64,000 nt of DNA from Bacteroidetes bacterium GWB2_32_14 (GCA_001768235.1 MENK01000030.1:59893-123892); one strand, 5' to 3'; positions 54,155 through 61,844 are shown, numbered from the stretch's first letter. Notes: a model not told the origin generated them from the letters alone. Numbers and translations: made by a program.

Positions 54155-54763
54155 ATGGATTTTAAATTAATAATTAGCGGAGCAGTTGCCTTTTTTGCCT
54201 TAATTAACCCAATTCATAAAATATTTGTCATTTCATCATTACAAAATCAATTTAATGATCCTGAACTGAGATATTTATCAATAAAATCATCGTTTACAGC
54301 CTTTTTAATTTTACTATTTTTTATGTTTTTGGGTGAACTGATTTTTAATTATGTATTTCACATACAACTGTATGCTTTTAAGGTTGCCTGCGGGGTTGTG
54401 CTTTTTTATAATGGAATTAATGGTTTGCAGAAAGGCGTATTCCTCCGGCTTGATAAAAATATTAACTTAAATGATGTGTTAACAGTACCTATTGCAATGC
54501 CAATGATTGCAGGGCCGGCAACAATCACTGCAGCTGTCACTTTCCCATCGCATTATGGCCGGTTAAATACAATATCAGCAATAATTATAGCTATTTCCCT
54601 TAACTTATTATTTATGTTGTTTGCCAAACAGATTGGTAAACTCCTTACCAAACTTAATGTTATGAATGCTCTTATTCGTATAACCGGATTAATAGTTGCA
54701 ACAATTGGGTTACAATTAATTTTTGACGGAGTAGCTAATTTTATAAATACATTAAACTTATAA
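54155..54763 (+). CDS. MarC family integral membrane protein
   Basis: 202 residues with six hydrophobic helices. Typical MarC/UPF0056 wording is present: SGAVAFFALINPIHKIFVIS near the start (the NP motif), FYNGINGLQKGV, and PIAMPMIAGPATITAAVTF (the second, strongly conserved loop). The family is widespread; the E. coli name MarC came from its location beside the mar locus but it has no proven role in antibiotic resistance. Export or transport activity is unproven. It is followed by a LytTR regulator 92 bases downstream on the same strand. Confidence 0.92.
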   Translation: MDFKLIISGAVAFFALINPIHKIFVISSLQNQFNDPELRYLSIKSSFTAFLILLFFMFLGELIFNYVFHIQLYAFKVACGVVLFYNGINGLQKGVFLRLDKNINLNDVLTVPIAMPMIAGPATITAAVTFPSHYGRLNTISAIIIAISLNLLFMLFAKQIGKLLTKLNVMNALIRITGLIVATIGLQLIFDGVANFINTLNL

Positions 54764-54855
54764 AAATTACATAAGAAAGTAAAACATGTAGAAGTTGAAA
54801 AAAAAGGCTATTTTTGAAAATTCAATAAAAACAGATAAATGATAATTTTATAATT

Positions 54856-55677
54856 ATGTTAGAGTTTTTAAATAAGCCATATCCCTTTAATGATGATTTA
54901 AAGCATAACAGTAAAATTATCTTTTTTATAAGTATAGGTGTTTTGGTTTTCTTATACCTTTTTCAACCTCTTGATGTAAGCACTTTGGAAAACAAACAAA
55001 AATTCTATGTTGTTATTGGATTAGGTGTAATTACCTTTTTATCGTTAAGTTTAAATCTATTGATGTTGCCAAGCTTACTTCCTAAAATATTTCTTAAAAG
55101 GGTTTGGAATATTAAAAAGGAGATAATATGGAATGGTTGGATATTATCCACTATTTCTGTTGGTTATTATCTCTATTACAAAGCTTTGGGTATTTTTAAT
55201 ATTGATTTTTATATGATTGTTAAATTAATTCTTATAGCCATAATACCAATAACAGGGCTTATAACAATTAATCAGAACAGGTTATTACGTTCATATTTGA
55301 AATTGGCTAATGGGATAAACAAGAAGTTAAAAGACAATAAATTAATACATTTTAAATCTGATTATACAAAAGACAGCCTTTCAATAAAAGTGAGTTTATT
55401 ACTATTTATTCGAGCTGCAAACAATTATATTGAAGTATTTTGGAAAGAAGGCGAAGTTGTTAAAAGTCAAATGATTCGAACAAGCCTTAAAAAAGCTGAA
55501 GAAATATTAAACGAGTTTAAATTTATATTTAAATGTCATCGCTCGTTCATGGTAAATATAAATTATATTGATAAGATAGAAGGCGGTATTCAAGGTTATA
55601 AATTACATTTTGACAAGGTTGGATTCTCTATTCCTGTTTCGAAGAATTTCGCGTACAAACTAAAAGATATTATTTGA
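54856..55677 (+). CDS. membrane-anchored LytTR family DNA-binding protein
   Basis: 273 residues. Four membrane helices occupy residues about 22-150 (KIIFFISIGVLVFLYLF, FYVVIGLGVITFLSLSLNLL, IWNGWILSTISVGYYLYY, YMIVKLILIAIIPITGLITI). The C-terminal 100 residues form a LytTR domain (SIKVSLLLFIRAANNYIEVF, then FKCHRSFMVNINYIDKIEG). It has no receiver domain, so it is regulated by a membrane signal or a partner instead of phosphorylation. Similar 4TM-LytTR proteins are frequent in Bacteroidota and control adjacent genes. A 20-bp-phased repeat array lies directly downstream, before the flavin enzyme gene, and may be its target. Confidence 0.88.
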   Translation: MLEFLNKPYPFNDDLKHNSKIIFFISIGVLVFLYLFQPLDVSTLENKQKFYVVIGLGVITFLSLSLNLLMLPSLLPKIFLKRVWNIKKEIIWNGWILSTISVGYYLYYKALGIFNIDFYMIVKLILIAIIPITGLITINQNRLLRSYLKLANGINKKLKDNKLIHFKSDYTKDSLSIKVSLLLFIRAANNYIEVFWKEGEVVKSQMIRTSLKKAEEILNEFKFIFKCHRSFMVNINYIDKIEGGIQGYKLHFDKVGFSIPVSKNFAYKLKDII

Positions 55678-55702
55678 TTCACGTCAAAAACATAGTTCTT
55701 TC

Positions 55703-55770
55703 GTCCCTGTAATAAATATTTTTATCCCTAAACCGTATTTTTAACCCCTGTAGTGTTCTGTTAAACCCTT
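55703..55770. repeat. four CCCT repeats phased by 20-21 bp
   Basis: CCCT occurs at 55705, 55726, 55746 and 55766, spacings 21, 20 and 20 bp (two helical turns each). Flanks are similar: TCCCTGT, TCCCTAA, CCCCTGT and ACCCTTT preceded by A/T-rich runs. The array occupies most of the gap between the LytTR regulator and the flavin oxidoreductase promoter, an arrangement suited to a DNA-binding protein that binds direct repeats on one face of the helix. Confidence 0.55.
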
Positions 55771-55797
55771 TTTTTTCTTCAGGTAGAACATAAGGCC

Positions 55798-55805
55798 TAG
55801 TTTTG
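55798..55805 (+). promoter_or_regulatory. -7 promoter box of the flavin oxidoreductase gene
   Basis: TAGTTTTG, exact TAnnTTTG. It overlaps the longest possible start (55803), which supports the internal start at 55833. The repeat array lies 28 bases upstream. Confidence 0.45.
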
Positions 55806-55832
55806 CCAATGAATTTAAATATACTGAACACA

Positions 55833-57011
55833 ATGAATCCATTAAAGATTGGAAATATCGAAGTTAAGCTGCCCATTGTTCAGGGAGGAATGGGTGTTGC
55901 AATATCTCTTTCAGGATTAGCATCAGCAGTTGCTAATGCAGGTGGAATTGGTGTTATTTCAGCAGTAGCAATAGGAATGACAGAACCCGATTATATGAAA
56001 AATTACCGGGAAGCTAACAAACGGGCACTTCGCAGGGAAATTCGTAAAGCAAGAACTCTTACAGACGGAGTATTGGGTGTAAACCTTATGGTTGCTGTAA
56101 CAGATTATGAAGAACTTTTAACCGTGGCTTTAGAAGAGAAAATTGATGTTATAATACTCGGTGCCGGATTACCTGTAAAAATGCCTCAATATGTAACAGA
56201 TAAAGGATTTAATAATATCCATACCAGGTTTATACCTAAAGTATCATCGGCTAAAGCAGCAAAAGTTATTTTTTCTTATTGGGCTAAAAATTTCAATCAC
56301 ATTCCTGATGCTGTTGTAGTTGAAGGCCCAATGGCAGGAGGACACCTGGGATTTAAAAAAGATGAATTACAGGATGAGATGGTTCCATTATCCAAGTTAG
56401 TTGAAGAAACAGTTCGGGAAATAAGTTTTTTCGAAAAAGAATTTAACAAAGAAGTACCTGTAATTGCCGGAGGTGGTATTTATACGGGGAAAGATATGTA
56501 TAAAATCATGAAGCATGGTGCAAAAGGTGTTAAAATGGGAAGCCGGTTTGTTACTACACATGAATGTGATGCATCTTTAAAATTTAAAGAAACATATATT
56601 AATGCGAAAAAAGAAGATATTGTAATTATTAATAGTCCCGTTGGATTGCCTGGAAGAGCTATAAAGAACGAATTTATTAATCAGATTAATGCAGGTAATA
56701 CAAAACCTTTCAAATGTTCATGGAAATGTTTAAAGTCTTGTGATTTTAGAGCTGTTCCCTATTGTATTGCACAGGCATTATTCAATGCTGCCCGTGGAAA
56801 TATGGATGAGGGATTTGCATTTGCAGGTTCAAATGCGTATTTAGCTAAAAAAATACAAAGCGTTTCAGATGTAGTTTTGGAATTGAAAATAGATTATTAT
56901 AAAATGAAATATACTGAATACATTAGAAACTATATTGGTGACAAGGTAATTCCTGATAGAATTAATTTTGAAGATTTAATCCCGGTTTTACCACGAATTA
57001 AACTCGCGTAA
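55833..57011 (+). CDS. nitronate monooxygenase / FabK-like flavin oxidoreductase with Cys-rich tail
   Basis: 392 residues starting MNPLKIGNIEVKLPIVQGGM. TIM-barrel FMN protein of the nitronate monooxygenase/NAD(P)H-dependent enoyl-reductase family: IVQGGMGVAISLSGLASAVANAGGIGVISA near the N-terminus, VVEGPMAGGHLGF (His), and VIAGGGIYTGKDMYKIMKHGAKGVKMGSRF near the phosphate-binding end. The longest open frame starts at 55803 but the promoter box covers that codon. Residues about 300-320 carry four cysteines (FKCSWKCLKSCDFRAVPYC), spaced 3, 3 and 7, which are unlike plain FabK and suggest a metal-binding or redox role. Substrate uncertain (nitronates, or enoyl/acyl thioesters). Confidence 0.85.
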   Translation: MNPLKIGNIEVKLPIVQGGMGVAISLSGLASAVANAGGIGVISAVAIGMTEPDYMKNYREANKRALRREIRKARTLTDGVLGVNLMVAVTDYEELLTVALEEKIDVIILGAGLPVKMPQYVTDKGFNNIHTRFIPKVSSAKAAKVIFSYWAKNFNHIPDAVVVEGPMAGGHLGFKKDELQDEMVPLSKLVEETVREISFFEKEFNKEVPVIAGGGIYTGKDMYKIMKHGAKGVKMGSRFVTTHECDASLKFKETYINAKKEDIVIINSPVGLPGRAIKNEFINQINAGNTKPFKCSWKCLKSCDFRAVPYCIAQALFNAARGNMDEGFAFAGSNAYLAKKIQSVSDVVLELKIDYYKMKYTEYIRNYIGDKVIPDRINFEDLIPVLPRIKLA

Positions 57012-57027
57012 GTTTTATAATTATACT

Positions 57028-57064
57028 TTTAAGCCTTAAATCAGGAAGAGATTTAAGGCTTAAA
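57028..57064. terminator. bidirectional hairpin terminator
   Basis: Perfect 15-bp stem TTTAAGCCTTAAATC / GATTTAAGGCTTAAA with a 7-base loop, lying between the convergent flavin enzyme and YhcH-family genes. The T-tract is weak on both strands, so efficiency may be modest. Confidence 0.65.
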
Positions 57065-57069
57065 TTAGT

Positions 57070-57519
57070 TTATTCAACGGCTATTTTTAGAACTACTTTT
57101 CTTATTTCTTCGGATTTGTCAATAATCAACCCCGGCATGTGAACATCCTCTGGGAAAAAGATTACAAACTGATTCTTTTCAACATCAATAAAATTTAATT
57201 TACCCGTGTGCTTTTGCAAATCTTTTTCTGGATCGTACGATTCATGGGAAAAATTATTAAAAAATCCATAACCCATTCTCTCTTTCCCTGAAATCACAAG
57301 CTGGATATCGATATATTTTTTGTGACTTTCTGCAAAACTCTCGTCAATACCTTTAGAAAAATTAATATTAACTAAAGCAAATAACTTGTCCTGCTCAATT
57401 TCATATTTACCTGCAGGAAATCTTGCAAAATCGTTCTTTGTTAAATACTGGAAAGCCCTCTTAAATAAAGGATGTAGATTATAATAATTGACAGCCTGGT
57501 TTATATGATCGTGTATCAT
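57070..57519 (-). CDS. YhcH/YjgK/YiaL family (DUF386) protein
   Basis: 149 residues. The DUF386 cupin-like motifs are present: FARFPAGKYEIEQDKLFALVNINFSK, ESHKKYIDIQLVISGKERMGY, and FVIFFPEDVHMPGLII with the metal-site His. Characterised relatives open or epimerise sugars in sialic acid or glycan catabolism (for example YhcH/NanQ), but here there is no sugar locus nearby. It is divergent from kamA with a 277-base region between and is monocistronic. Confidence 0.9.
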   Translation of the reverse strand: MIHDHINQAVNYYNLHPLFKRAFQYLTKNDFARFPAGKYEIEQDKLFALVNINFSKGIDESFAESHKKYIDIQLVISGKERMGYGFFNNFSHESYDPEKDLQKHTGKLNFIDVEKNQFVIFFPEDVHMPGLIIDKSEEIRKVVLKIAVE

Positions 57520-57541
57520 TTTATAAGGTTTTTAATCATAT

Positions 57542-57549
57542 CAAAAATA
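57542..57549 (-). promoter_or_regulatory. -7 promoter box of the YhcH-family gene
   Basis: Minus-strand TATTTTTG, exact TAnnTTTG, about 23 bases before the ATG. No convincing -33 partner. Confidence 0.3.
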
Positions 57550-57796
57550 ATTTATTTTCAATTAGGAAGAAATTTTACAGTAATTTATGAACAAAAATAG
57601 GTTAATGCGCAGATAATTAGCGTATTGAATGATATAAAATGGTTGATAATATTTTAGCTTTTAAAGCTGTTTTAAGTATAACGAATTGATAAAATACATA
57701 ACATTGCATTAATAAATTATAAGCGTTAAACAGAGCTTGTAATAATTATAATTATGAGAATAATTAATAAAATAGTAAAACAAATTAAATCTTTAA

Positions 57797-59059
57797 ATGA
57801 ATTCAGACAAAAGGAATGCAGAATCCTCTATATCATATGAGGAAGCAAATGTAGAACCTCCGAGTGGGTTAAACTATTTGCAAAGTATTAATTTAAAACT
57901 CACTTCTGAAAAACAGAACAAACCGGATTTCCCCGTAAATGAACAAACTCTCCGTTTTCTTCACGAAAATTTTCCCGGAACTTCAATCAGCGAATGGAAT
58001 AACTGGCGTTGGCAAATCCAAAACAGCTATACAAGTTACTCGCAGTTAAAATCCATATTGCATTTATCGGATGATGAAGTAAAACCTACTGATAACGGGT
58101 TTAATCTGCCTATTCGCATAACTCCGTATTATGCCAGCTTACTTAATCCTTCCGATCCAACACAGGCATTAAGAAAAACTGTAGTTCCGGTTTTTGATGA
58201 GCTGATAACAACCCCCGAAGAAAAAGCCGATCCGCTGGGAGAAGAGAATTATAGCCCTGTAAATCATATAGTACACCGATACCCTGACAGAGTTTTGTTT
58301 CTTGTAACAGGATTCTGTTCTACATACTGCCGTTATTGCACTCGCTCGCACATGGTATCTAAAAAAGACAAATGCCATTCGAGTATCCACGAGTGGGATA
58401 TTGCAATTGATTATATTCGCAATAACAATCAAGTACGCGATGTTCTGATTTCGGGTGGTGATCCATTAACATTATCTGATGCACGTTTAGAATATTTGCT
58501 TTCAAAACTTCGAGCTATTGAGCATGTTGAGATTATTCGAATTGGAACAAAAGTTCCGGTTGTTTTACCTCAACGTGTAACACCAATGCTTGTGAAAATA
58601 TTAAGAAAATATCACCCGTTATTAATTAGTATCCATTTTACACATCCCGATGAGCTTACTCCTGAAACGCATTTTGCATGTACAAGGTTAGCCGATGCGG
58701 GGATACCGTTAGGTAGTCAAACTGTATTATTAAAAGATGTAAATGATAATGTTCCTGTATTTAAAGAACTTACTCATAAGTTACTTAAAGCAAGGGTAAG
58801 GCCTTATTATTTGTATCAATGTGATCCAATACCAGGGTCAGCACATTTCAGAACACCCGTTTCAAAAGGTCTGGAAATAATTCGGGGATTACGTGGATTT
58901 ACTTCGGGTTATGCAATTCCTCATTATGTTATTGATGCACCAGGAGGGGGAGGTAAAATACCATTGTTACCAGAGTATTTACAGAGTATCGATGATGAAC
59001 AGGTCGTTTTGCAAAATTATGAAGGGAAAACATTTTATTACCCGAATCAAAAAGATTAA
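57797..59059 (+). CDS. kamA: KamA family radical SAM lysine 2,3-aminomutase
   Basis: 420 residues, the normal length for lysine 2,3-aminomutase. Radical SAM cluster CSTYCRYC (Cys174, Cys178, Cys181, CxxxCxxC) binds the 4Fe-4S centre. The PLP lysine lies in DAPGGGGKIPLLP. The aspartates used for lysine recognition are both present, in YQCDPIPGSAHFRT and VIDAPGGGG, which favours lysine over the glutamate-type aminomutase. The N-terminal NNWRWQIQN and WNIPYTS-like helices are standard for the family. It should convert L-lysine to L-beta-lysine. It is followed by two ATP-grasp ligases and a GNAT, but a terminator-like hairpin lies between it and the ligases. The start is the first ATG of the frame. 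Confidence 0.92.
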   Translation: MNSDKRNAESSISYEEANVEPPSGLNYLQSINLKLTSEKQNKPDFPVNEQTLRFLHENFPGTSISEWNNWRWQIQNSYTSYSQLKSILHLSDDEVKPTDNGFNLPIRITPYYASLLNPSDPTQALRKTVVPVFDELITTPEEKADPLGEENYSPVNHIVHRYPDRVLFLVTGFCSTYCRYCTRSHMVSKKDKCHSSIHEWDIAIDYIRNNNQVRDVLISGGDPLTLSDARLEYLLSKLRAIEHVEIIRIGTKVPVVLPQRVTPMLVKILRKYHPLLISIHFTHPDELTPETHFACTRLADAGIPLGSQTVLLKDVNDNVPVFKELTHKLLKARVRPYYLYQCDPIPGSAHFRTPVSKGLEIIRGLRGFTSGYAIPHYVIDAPGGGGKIPLLPEYLQSIDDEQVVLQNYEGKTFYYPNQKD

Positions 59060-59086
59060 GAATTCTGATTAAAGAATATTAAAATT

Positions 59087-59118
59087 ACTTCCCGATAGAA
59101 ATCTTTCGGGAAGTTTTT
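59087..59118 (+). terminator. hairpin with U-tract between kamA and the ATP-grasp genes
   Basis: 9-bp stem ACTTCCCGA / TCGGGAAGT with a 10-base loop, followed by TTTTT (59114-59118). The ATP-grasp start codon is only 18 bases further. It can act as an intrinsic terminator or attenuator, and leaves no space for a separate downstream promoter. Confidence 0.8.
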
Positions 59119-59135
59119 AACTCAATAAACTGAAA

Positions 59136-60131
59136 ATGAAAATAGGAATAACCTACGACTTACAGAGTGATTATTTAAAAGAAGGGTTTTCTAAAGAAGA
59201 AGCTGCAGAATTTGATAAGGAAGACACCATTGAAGCTATTGACAATACGCTTAAAGAAATTGGATTTGAAACTGTAAGGGTAGGTAATGTAAAAGAACTT
59301 ACCCGACGTATAGCAAAAGGAGATAAATGGGATTTGATTTTCAATATATGTGAGGGAATGTATGGTGTAGGGCGCGAAGCCCAGGTGCCTGCATTACTTG
59401 ATGCCTGGAATATTCCTTATGTTTTTTCCGGGCCACTTACTCTTGCTTTAACGCTTGACAAAGCAATGACAAAACGGGTAATCCGCGATGCAGGTATTCC
59501 TACGGCAGAGTTTTTTGTTGTTGAAAAACCAGAAGATATCAATAATGTAAAAATCAAATACCCTTTATTTGCAAAACCAGTAGCCGAAGGTACCGGTAAA
59601 GGAATTTATGCCGGATCGGTAATATCAGATATTTTTCAGTTAAGAGAAAGATGTAACTTATTGCTATCGAAGTTTAATCAACCGGTTTTAGTAGAGAAAT
59701 ATTTATCAGGGCGTGAGTTTACTGTTGGTATTGTTGGTTCTGGTGCTGATGCAAAAGCTGTTGGTGTTATGGAAATAATTTTAAATAATAAAGCAGAACA
59801 GGGAGTTTACTCTTTTCATAACAAAGACAATTACCTGGAGTTGGTTGATTATCATTTGGCCACCGGAGATATTAAAGAACAATGTGAAAAAGTTGCACTT
59901 GACTCATGGCGGATTTTAAATTGTGTTGACGGGGGAAGGGTTGATGTTCGTTTTGACGATTTTGGTGTTTGTAATTTTATTGAAGTAAATCCTTTAGCAG
60001 GCTTACACCCTGTACATTCCGATTTACCAATTTTATCACGAATACAGGGAATAACTTACCTGCAACTAATGAGTATGATTATGAATTCAGCAATAGAGCG
60101 GTTAAAATCTGAAGGAAAGTTAAAAAAATAA
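59136..60131 (+). CDS. ATP-grasp ligase of the D-Ala-D-Ala ligase family (first)
   Basis: 331 residues. The N-terminal preATP-grasp part has IFNICEGMYGVGREAQVPALLDAWNIPY, then the ATP-grasp fold with YPLFAKPVAEGTGKGIYAGS and VLVEKYLSGREFTVGI, and the metal site RVDVRFDDFGVCNFIEVNPLAGLHPVHSDL. The wording of the last stretch differs from canonical Ddl, which has a D-Ala-binding EVNTLPGMT. It is therefore probably an amide/peptide ligase using an amino acid carboxylate other than D-alanine. It is followed by a paralogous ligase 7 bases away and is preceded by kamA; a role in modifying beta-lysine is inferred from context. No vanH or vanX is present, so vancomycin resistance is not supported. 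Confidence 0.85.
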   Translation: MKIGITYDLQSDYLKEGFSKEEAAEFDKEDTIEAIDNTLKEIGFETVRVGNVKELTRRIAKGDKWDLIFNICEGMYGVGREAQVPALLDAWNIPYVFSGPLTLALTLDKAMTKRVIRDAGIPTAEFFVVEKPEDINNVKIKYPLFAKPVAEGTGKGIYAGSVISDIFQLRERCNLLLSKFNQPVLVEKYLSGREFTVGIVGSGADAKAVGVMEIILNNKAEQGVYSFHNKDNYLELVDYHLATGDIKEQCEKVALDSWRILNCVDGGRVDVRFDDFGVCNFIEVNPLAGLHPVHSDLPILSRIQGITYLQLMSMIMNSAIERLKSEGKLKK

Positions 60132-60138
60132 ATAGAAT

Positions 60139-61107
60139 ATGAAAAAAGTACTTATCATTCATAATAAAATTTCTGAAAATGCATTACAAGACGAGCTTGA
60201 TGTCCTTGATCAGGCAGATGTAGTAGAAAAAGCCTTTAAAGATCTTGGATATGAAATTTATCGCGAAGATTTTGATCTTAATATTCAACGTGTTAAGGAT
60301 TCAATACAAAGAATTAACCCGCAATTTATTTTCAACCTGGTTGAAACAGTTGACGGGAAAGGTTTTTTAAGCTTTATGGCCCCGGCCTTATTTGAGAGCA
60401 TGAAAATACCATTCTCTGGTTCAGGTTCTCATGCCATGTATATTACCACAAACAAAATACTTACTAAAGAAGCATTTGTGAAAGTTGGAATCCCCACAGG
60501 CGAATGGTTTTCGAAAACGGATATAGATAAGTTAAATCCCAATAAGAGGTATATTGTTAAGCCATACGGAGAAGACGGTTCTGTAGGTATATCGGAAGAT
60601 GCAGTTTTCAGGGGAAATGATCCTGGAATTATTGAGTTTATAAATAAAAATAAGTCCGATGGTTTTTTTATTGAAGAGTATATTCATGGCAGGGAATTTA
60701 ACATATCTGTTCTGGGAGGTAAAAATGGTGCAAGAGTAATGCCTCCGGCAGAAATGAAGTATTATGATTACCCTGAAGGTAAACCGTTTGTATTAGGATA
60801 CAAAGCCAAATGGGATGAAGCCTCATTTGAATATCAAAATACAATCAGAACATTTGATTTTCCTGAAAGTGATAAAAATTTACTTGAGAAAGTTAAACAA
60901 ATTAGCATTGATTGTTGGAATAAGTTTAATTTAAGTGGGTATGTAAGGGTTGATATACGGGTTGACGAAAATGATAACCCTTATGTTCTGGAAATAAATG
61001 CAAATCCCTGCATATCGCCTGATGCTGGTTTTTATGTTGCTTGTAAAGAAGCAGGTTTAGAGTTTACAGAAGTTATTTCCGAAATAATTCACGATGCACA
61101 ACGATGA
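60139..61107 (+). CDS. ATP-grasp ligase of the D-Ala-D-Ala ligase family (second)
   Basis: 322 residues, a paralogue of the preceding ligase. It has the preATP region INPQFIFNLVETVDGKGFLSFMAPAL, ATP-grasp segments KRYIVKPYGEDGSVGISEDA and FFIEEYIHGREFNISVLGGK, and a metal-binding stretch RVDIRVDENDNPYVLEINANPCISPDAGF. The two ligases diverge in the acceptor-binding and C-terminal regions, so they probably use different substrates, as in a two-step peptide assembly. It ends with an ATGA overlap with the GNAT gene, so the three downstream genes are translated as one unit. Reaction unproven. Confidence 0.85.
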   Translation: MKKVLIIHNKISENALQDELDVLDQADVVEKAFKDLGYEIYREDFDLNIQRVKDSIQRINPQFIFNLVETVDGKGFLSFMAPALFESMKIPFSGSGSHAMYITTNKILTKEAFVKVGIPTGEWFSKTDIDKLNPNKRYIVKPYGEDGSVGISEDAVFRGNDPGIIEFINKNKSDGFFIEEYIHGREFNISVLGGKNGARVMPPAEMKYYDYPEGKPFVLGYKAKWDEASFEYQNTIRTFDFPESDKNLLEKVKQISIDCWNKFNLSGYVRVDIRVDENDNPYVLEINANPCISPDAGFYVACKEAGLEFTEVISEIIHDAQR

Positions 61108-61592
61108 AAAAAGAAATTAAATTCCGTTCCGATGTTTTAGCTTCAGATATTGAAGCTGTTGGAAATATTGTAAAGTCAACAGGATTTTTTAACGAAGAAG
61201 AAATTCAGATTGCCATGGAATTGGTAGGAGAACGCGTTGAAAAAGGAGAGAAAAGCGGGTATGAATTTATTTTTGCTGAAACAGACGGAAAAGTCGTTGG
61301 TTATACTTGTTATGGCAGAATAGCCTGCACAAAGCATAGTTACGATATGTATTGGATAGCTACGCACCATGATTACCAGGGATTGGGAATAGGGAAAATG
61401 CTAATCGACGAAACAGAGAAAGCGATTAAAGAACAGGGAGGTAATGGGATTTATGTTGAAACATCATCAAAAGAACAATATCATCCTACCCGGGCGTTTT
61501 ATATAAAAATGAATTACATACAAAAAGCCCTTTTCGAAGATTTCTACGATAAAAACGACGGGAAAGTAGTGTATGTAAAGTTTCTGAATTAA
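61104..61592 (+). CDS. GNAT family N-acetyltransferase of the KamA/ATP-grasp cluster
   Basis: 162 residues. Acetyl-CoA binding motif HHDYQGLGIGKMLIDETEKA, an acceptor-side start (KFRSDVLASDIEAVGNIVKS) and a C-terminal TRAFYIKMNYIQKALFEDFYDKND. It overlaps the second ligase by 4 bases (ATGA). It is too short to be the AblB-type beta-lysine acetyltransferase (about 270 residues) that makes N-epsilon-acetyl-beta-lysine in methanogens, so any acetylation of a beta-lysine product is only inferred from context. A good terminator follows 30 bases past the stop. Confidence 0.85.
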   Translation: MKKEIKFRSDVLASDIEAVGNIVKSTGFFNEEEIQIAMELVGERVEKGEKSGYEFIFAETDGKVVGYTCYGRIACTKHSYDMYWIATHHDYQGLGIGKMLIDETEKAIKEQGGNGIYVETSSKEQYHPTRAFYIKMNYIQKALFEDFYDKNDGKVVYVKFLN

Positions 61593-61621
61593 TTAAACAA
61601 AATAATCCTGAATGAATATTT

Positions 61622-61656
61622 AACCTTCCCATATTATTAATATCGGAAGGTTTTTT
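61622..61656 (+). terminator. terminator of the ligase/GNAT operon
   Basis: 8-bp stem AACCTTCC / GGAAGGTT, an inner A/T stem, and a T6 tract. Confidence 0.85.
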
Positions 61657-61696
61657 CGTGATAATACATGAAGTTCTTTATCGAATAATACTGAAA

Positions 61697-61743
61697 TCAA
61701 AATATAATTTTTATCGTGTTTCTCGATAAAAATTATATTTTGA
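61697..61743. repeat. 20-bp perfect inverted repeat with 7-base loop
   Basis: Bases 61697-61716 are the exact reverse complement of 61724-61743 (core TTTTTATCG / CGATAAAAA, outermost pair TC/GA). It ends 14 bases before the -7 box of the M3 peptidase gene, so it may be an operator or a transcript hairpin; there is no T-tract directly after it. Confidence 0.7.
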
Positions 61744-61757
61744 ATTGAATAAAAATC

Positions 61758-61765
61758 TAAATTTG
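61758..61765 (+). promoter_or_regulatory. -7 promoter box of the M3 peptidase gene
   Basis: TAAATTTG, exact TAnnTTTG, 80 bases before the GTG start. A TTTG at 61739-61742, 15 bases upstream, lies within the right arm of the inverted repeat at 61697-61743. Confidence 0.4.
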
Positions 61766-61844
61766 TTACTCTTAATTAAACTTTTAAATAAAAGGCAGGT
61801 CATATATTTTTTAATCTAAATATTAACCATAAAATAATAATAGC

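Noticed and set aside
57754..57840. A 28-codon open frame overlapping the start of kamA in another frame (MRIINKIVKQIKSLNEF).
   Set aside because: Short and low-complexity; a leader peptide is possible but no attenuator-like structure follows, so not called as a gene.
59136..61107. Vancomycin-resistance type D-Ala ligases.
   Set aside because: VanH and VanX partners are absent and the acceptor region differs from Ddl; the neighbours are KamA and a GNAT.
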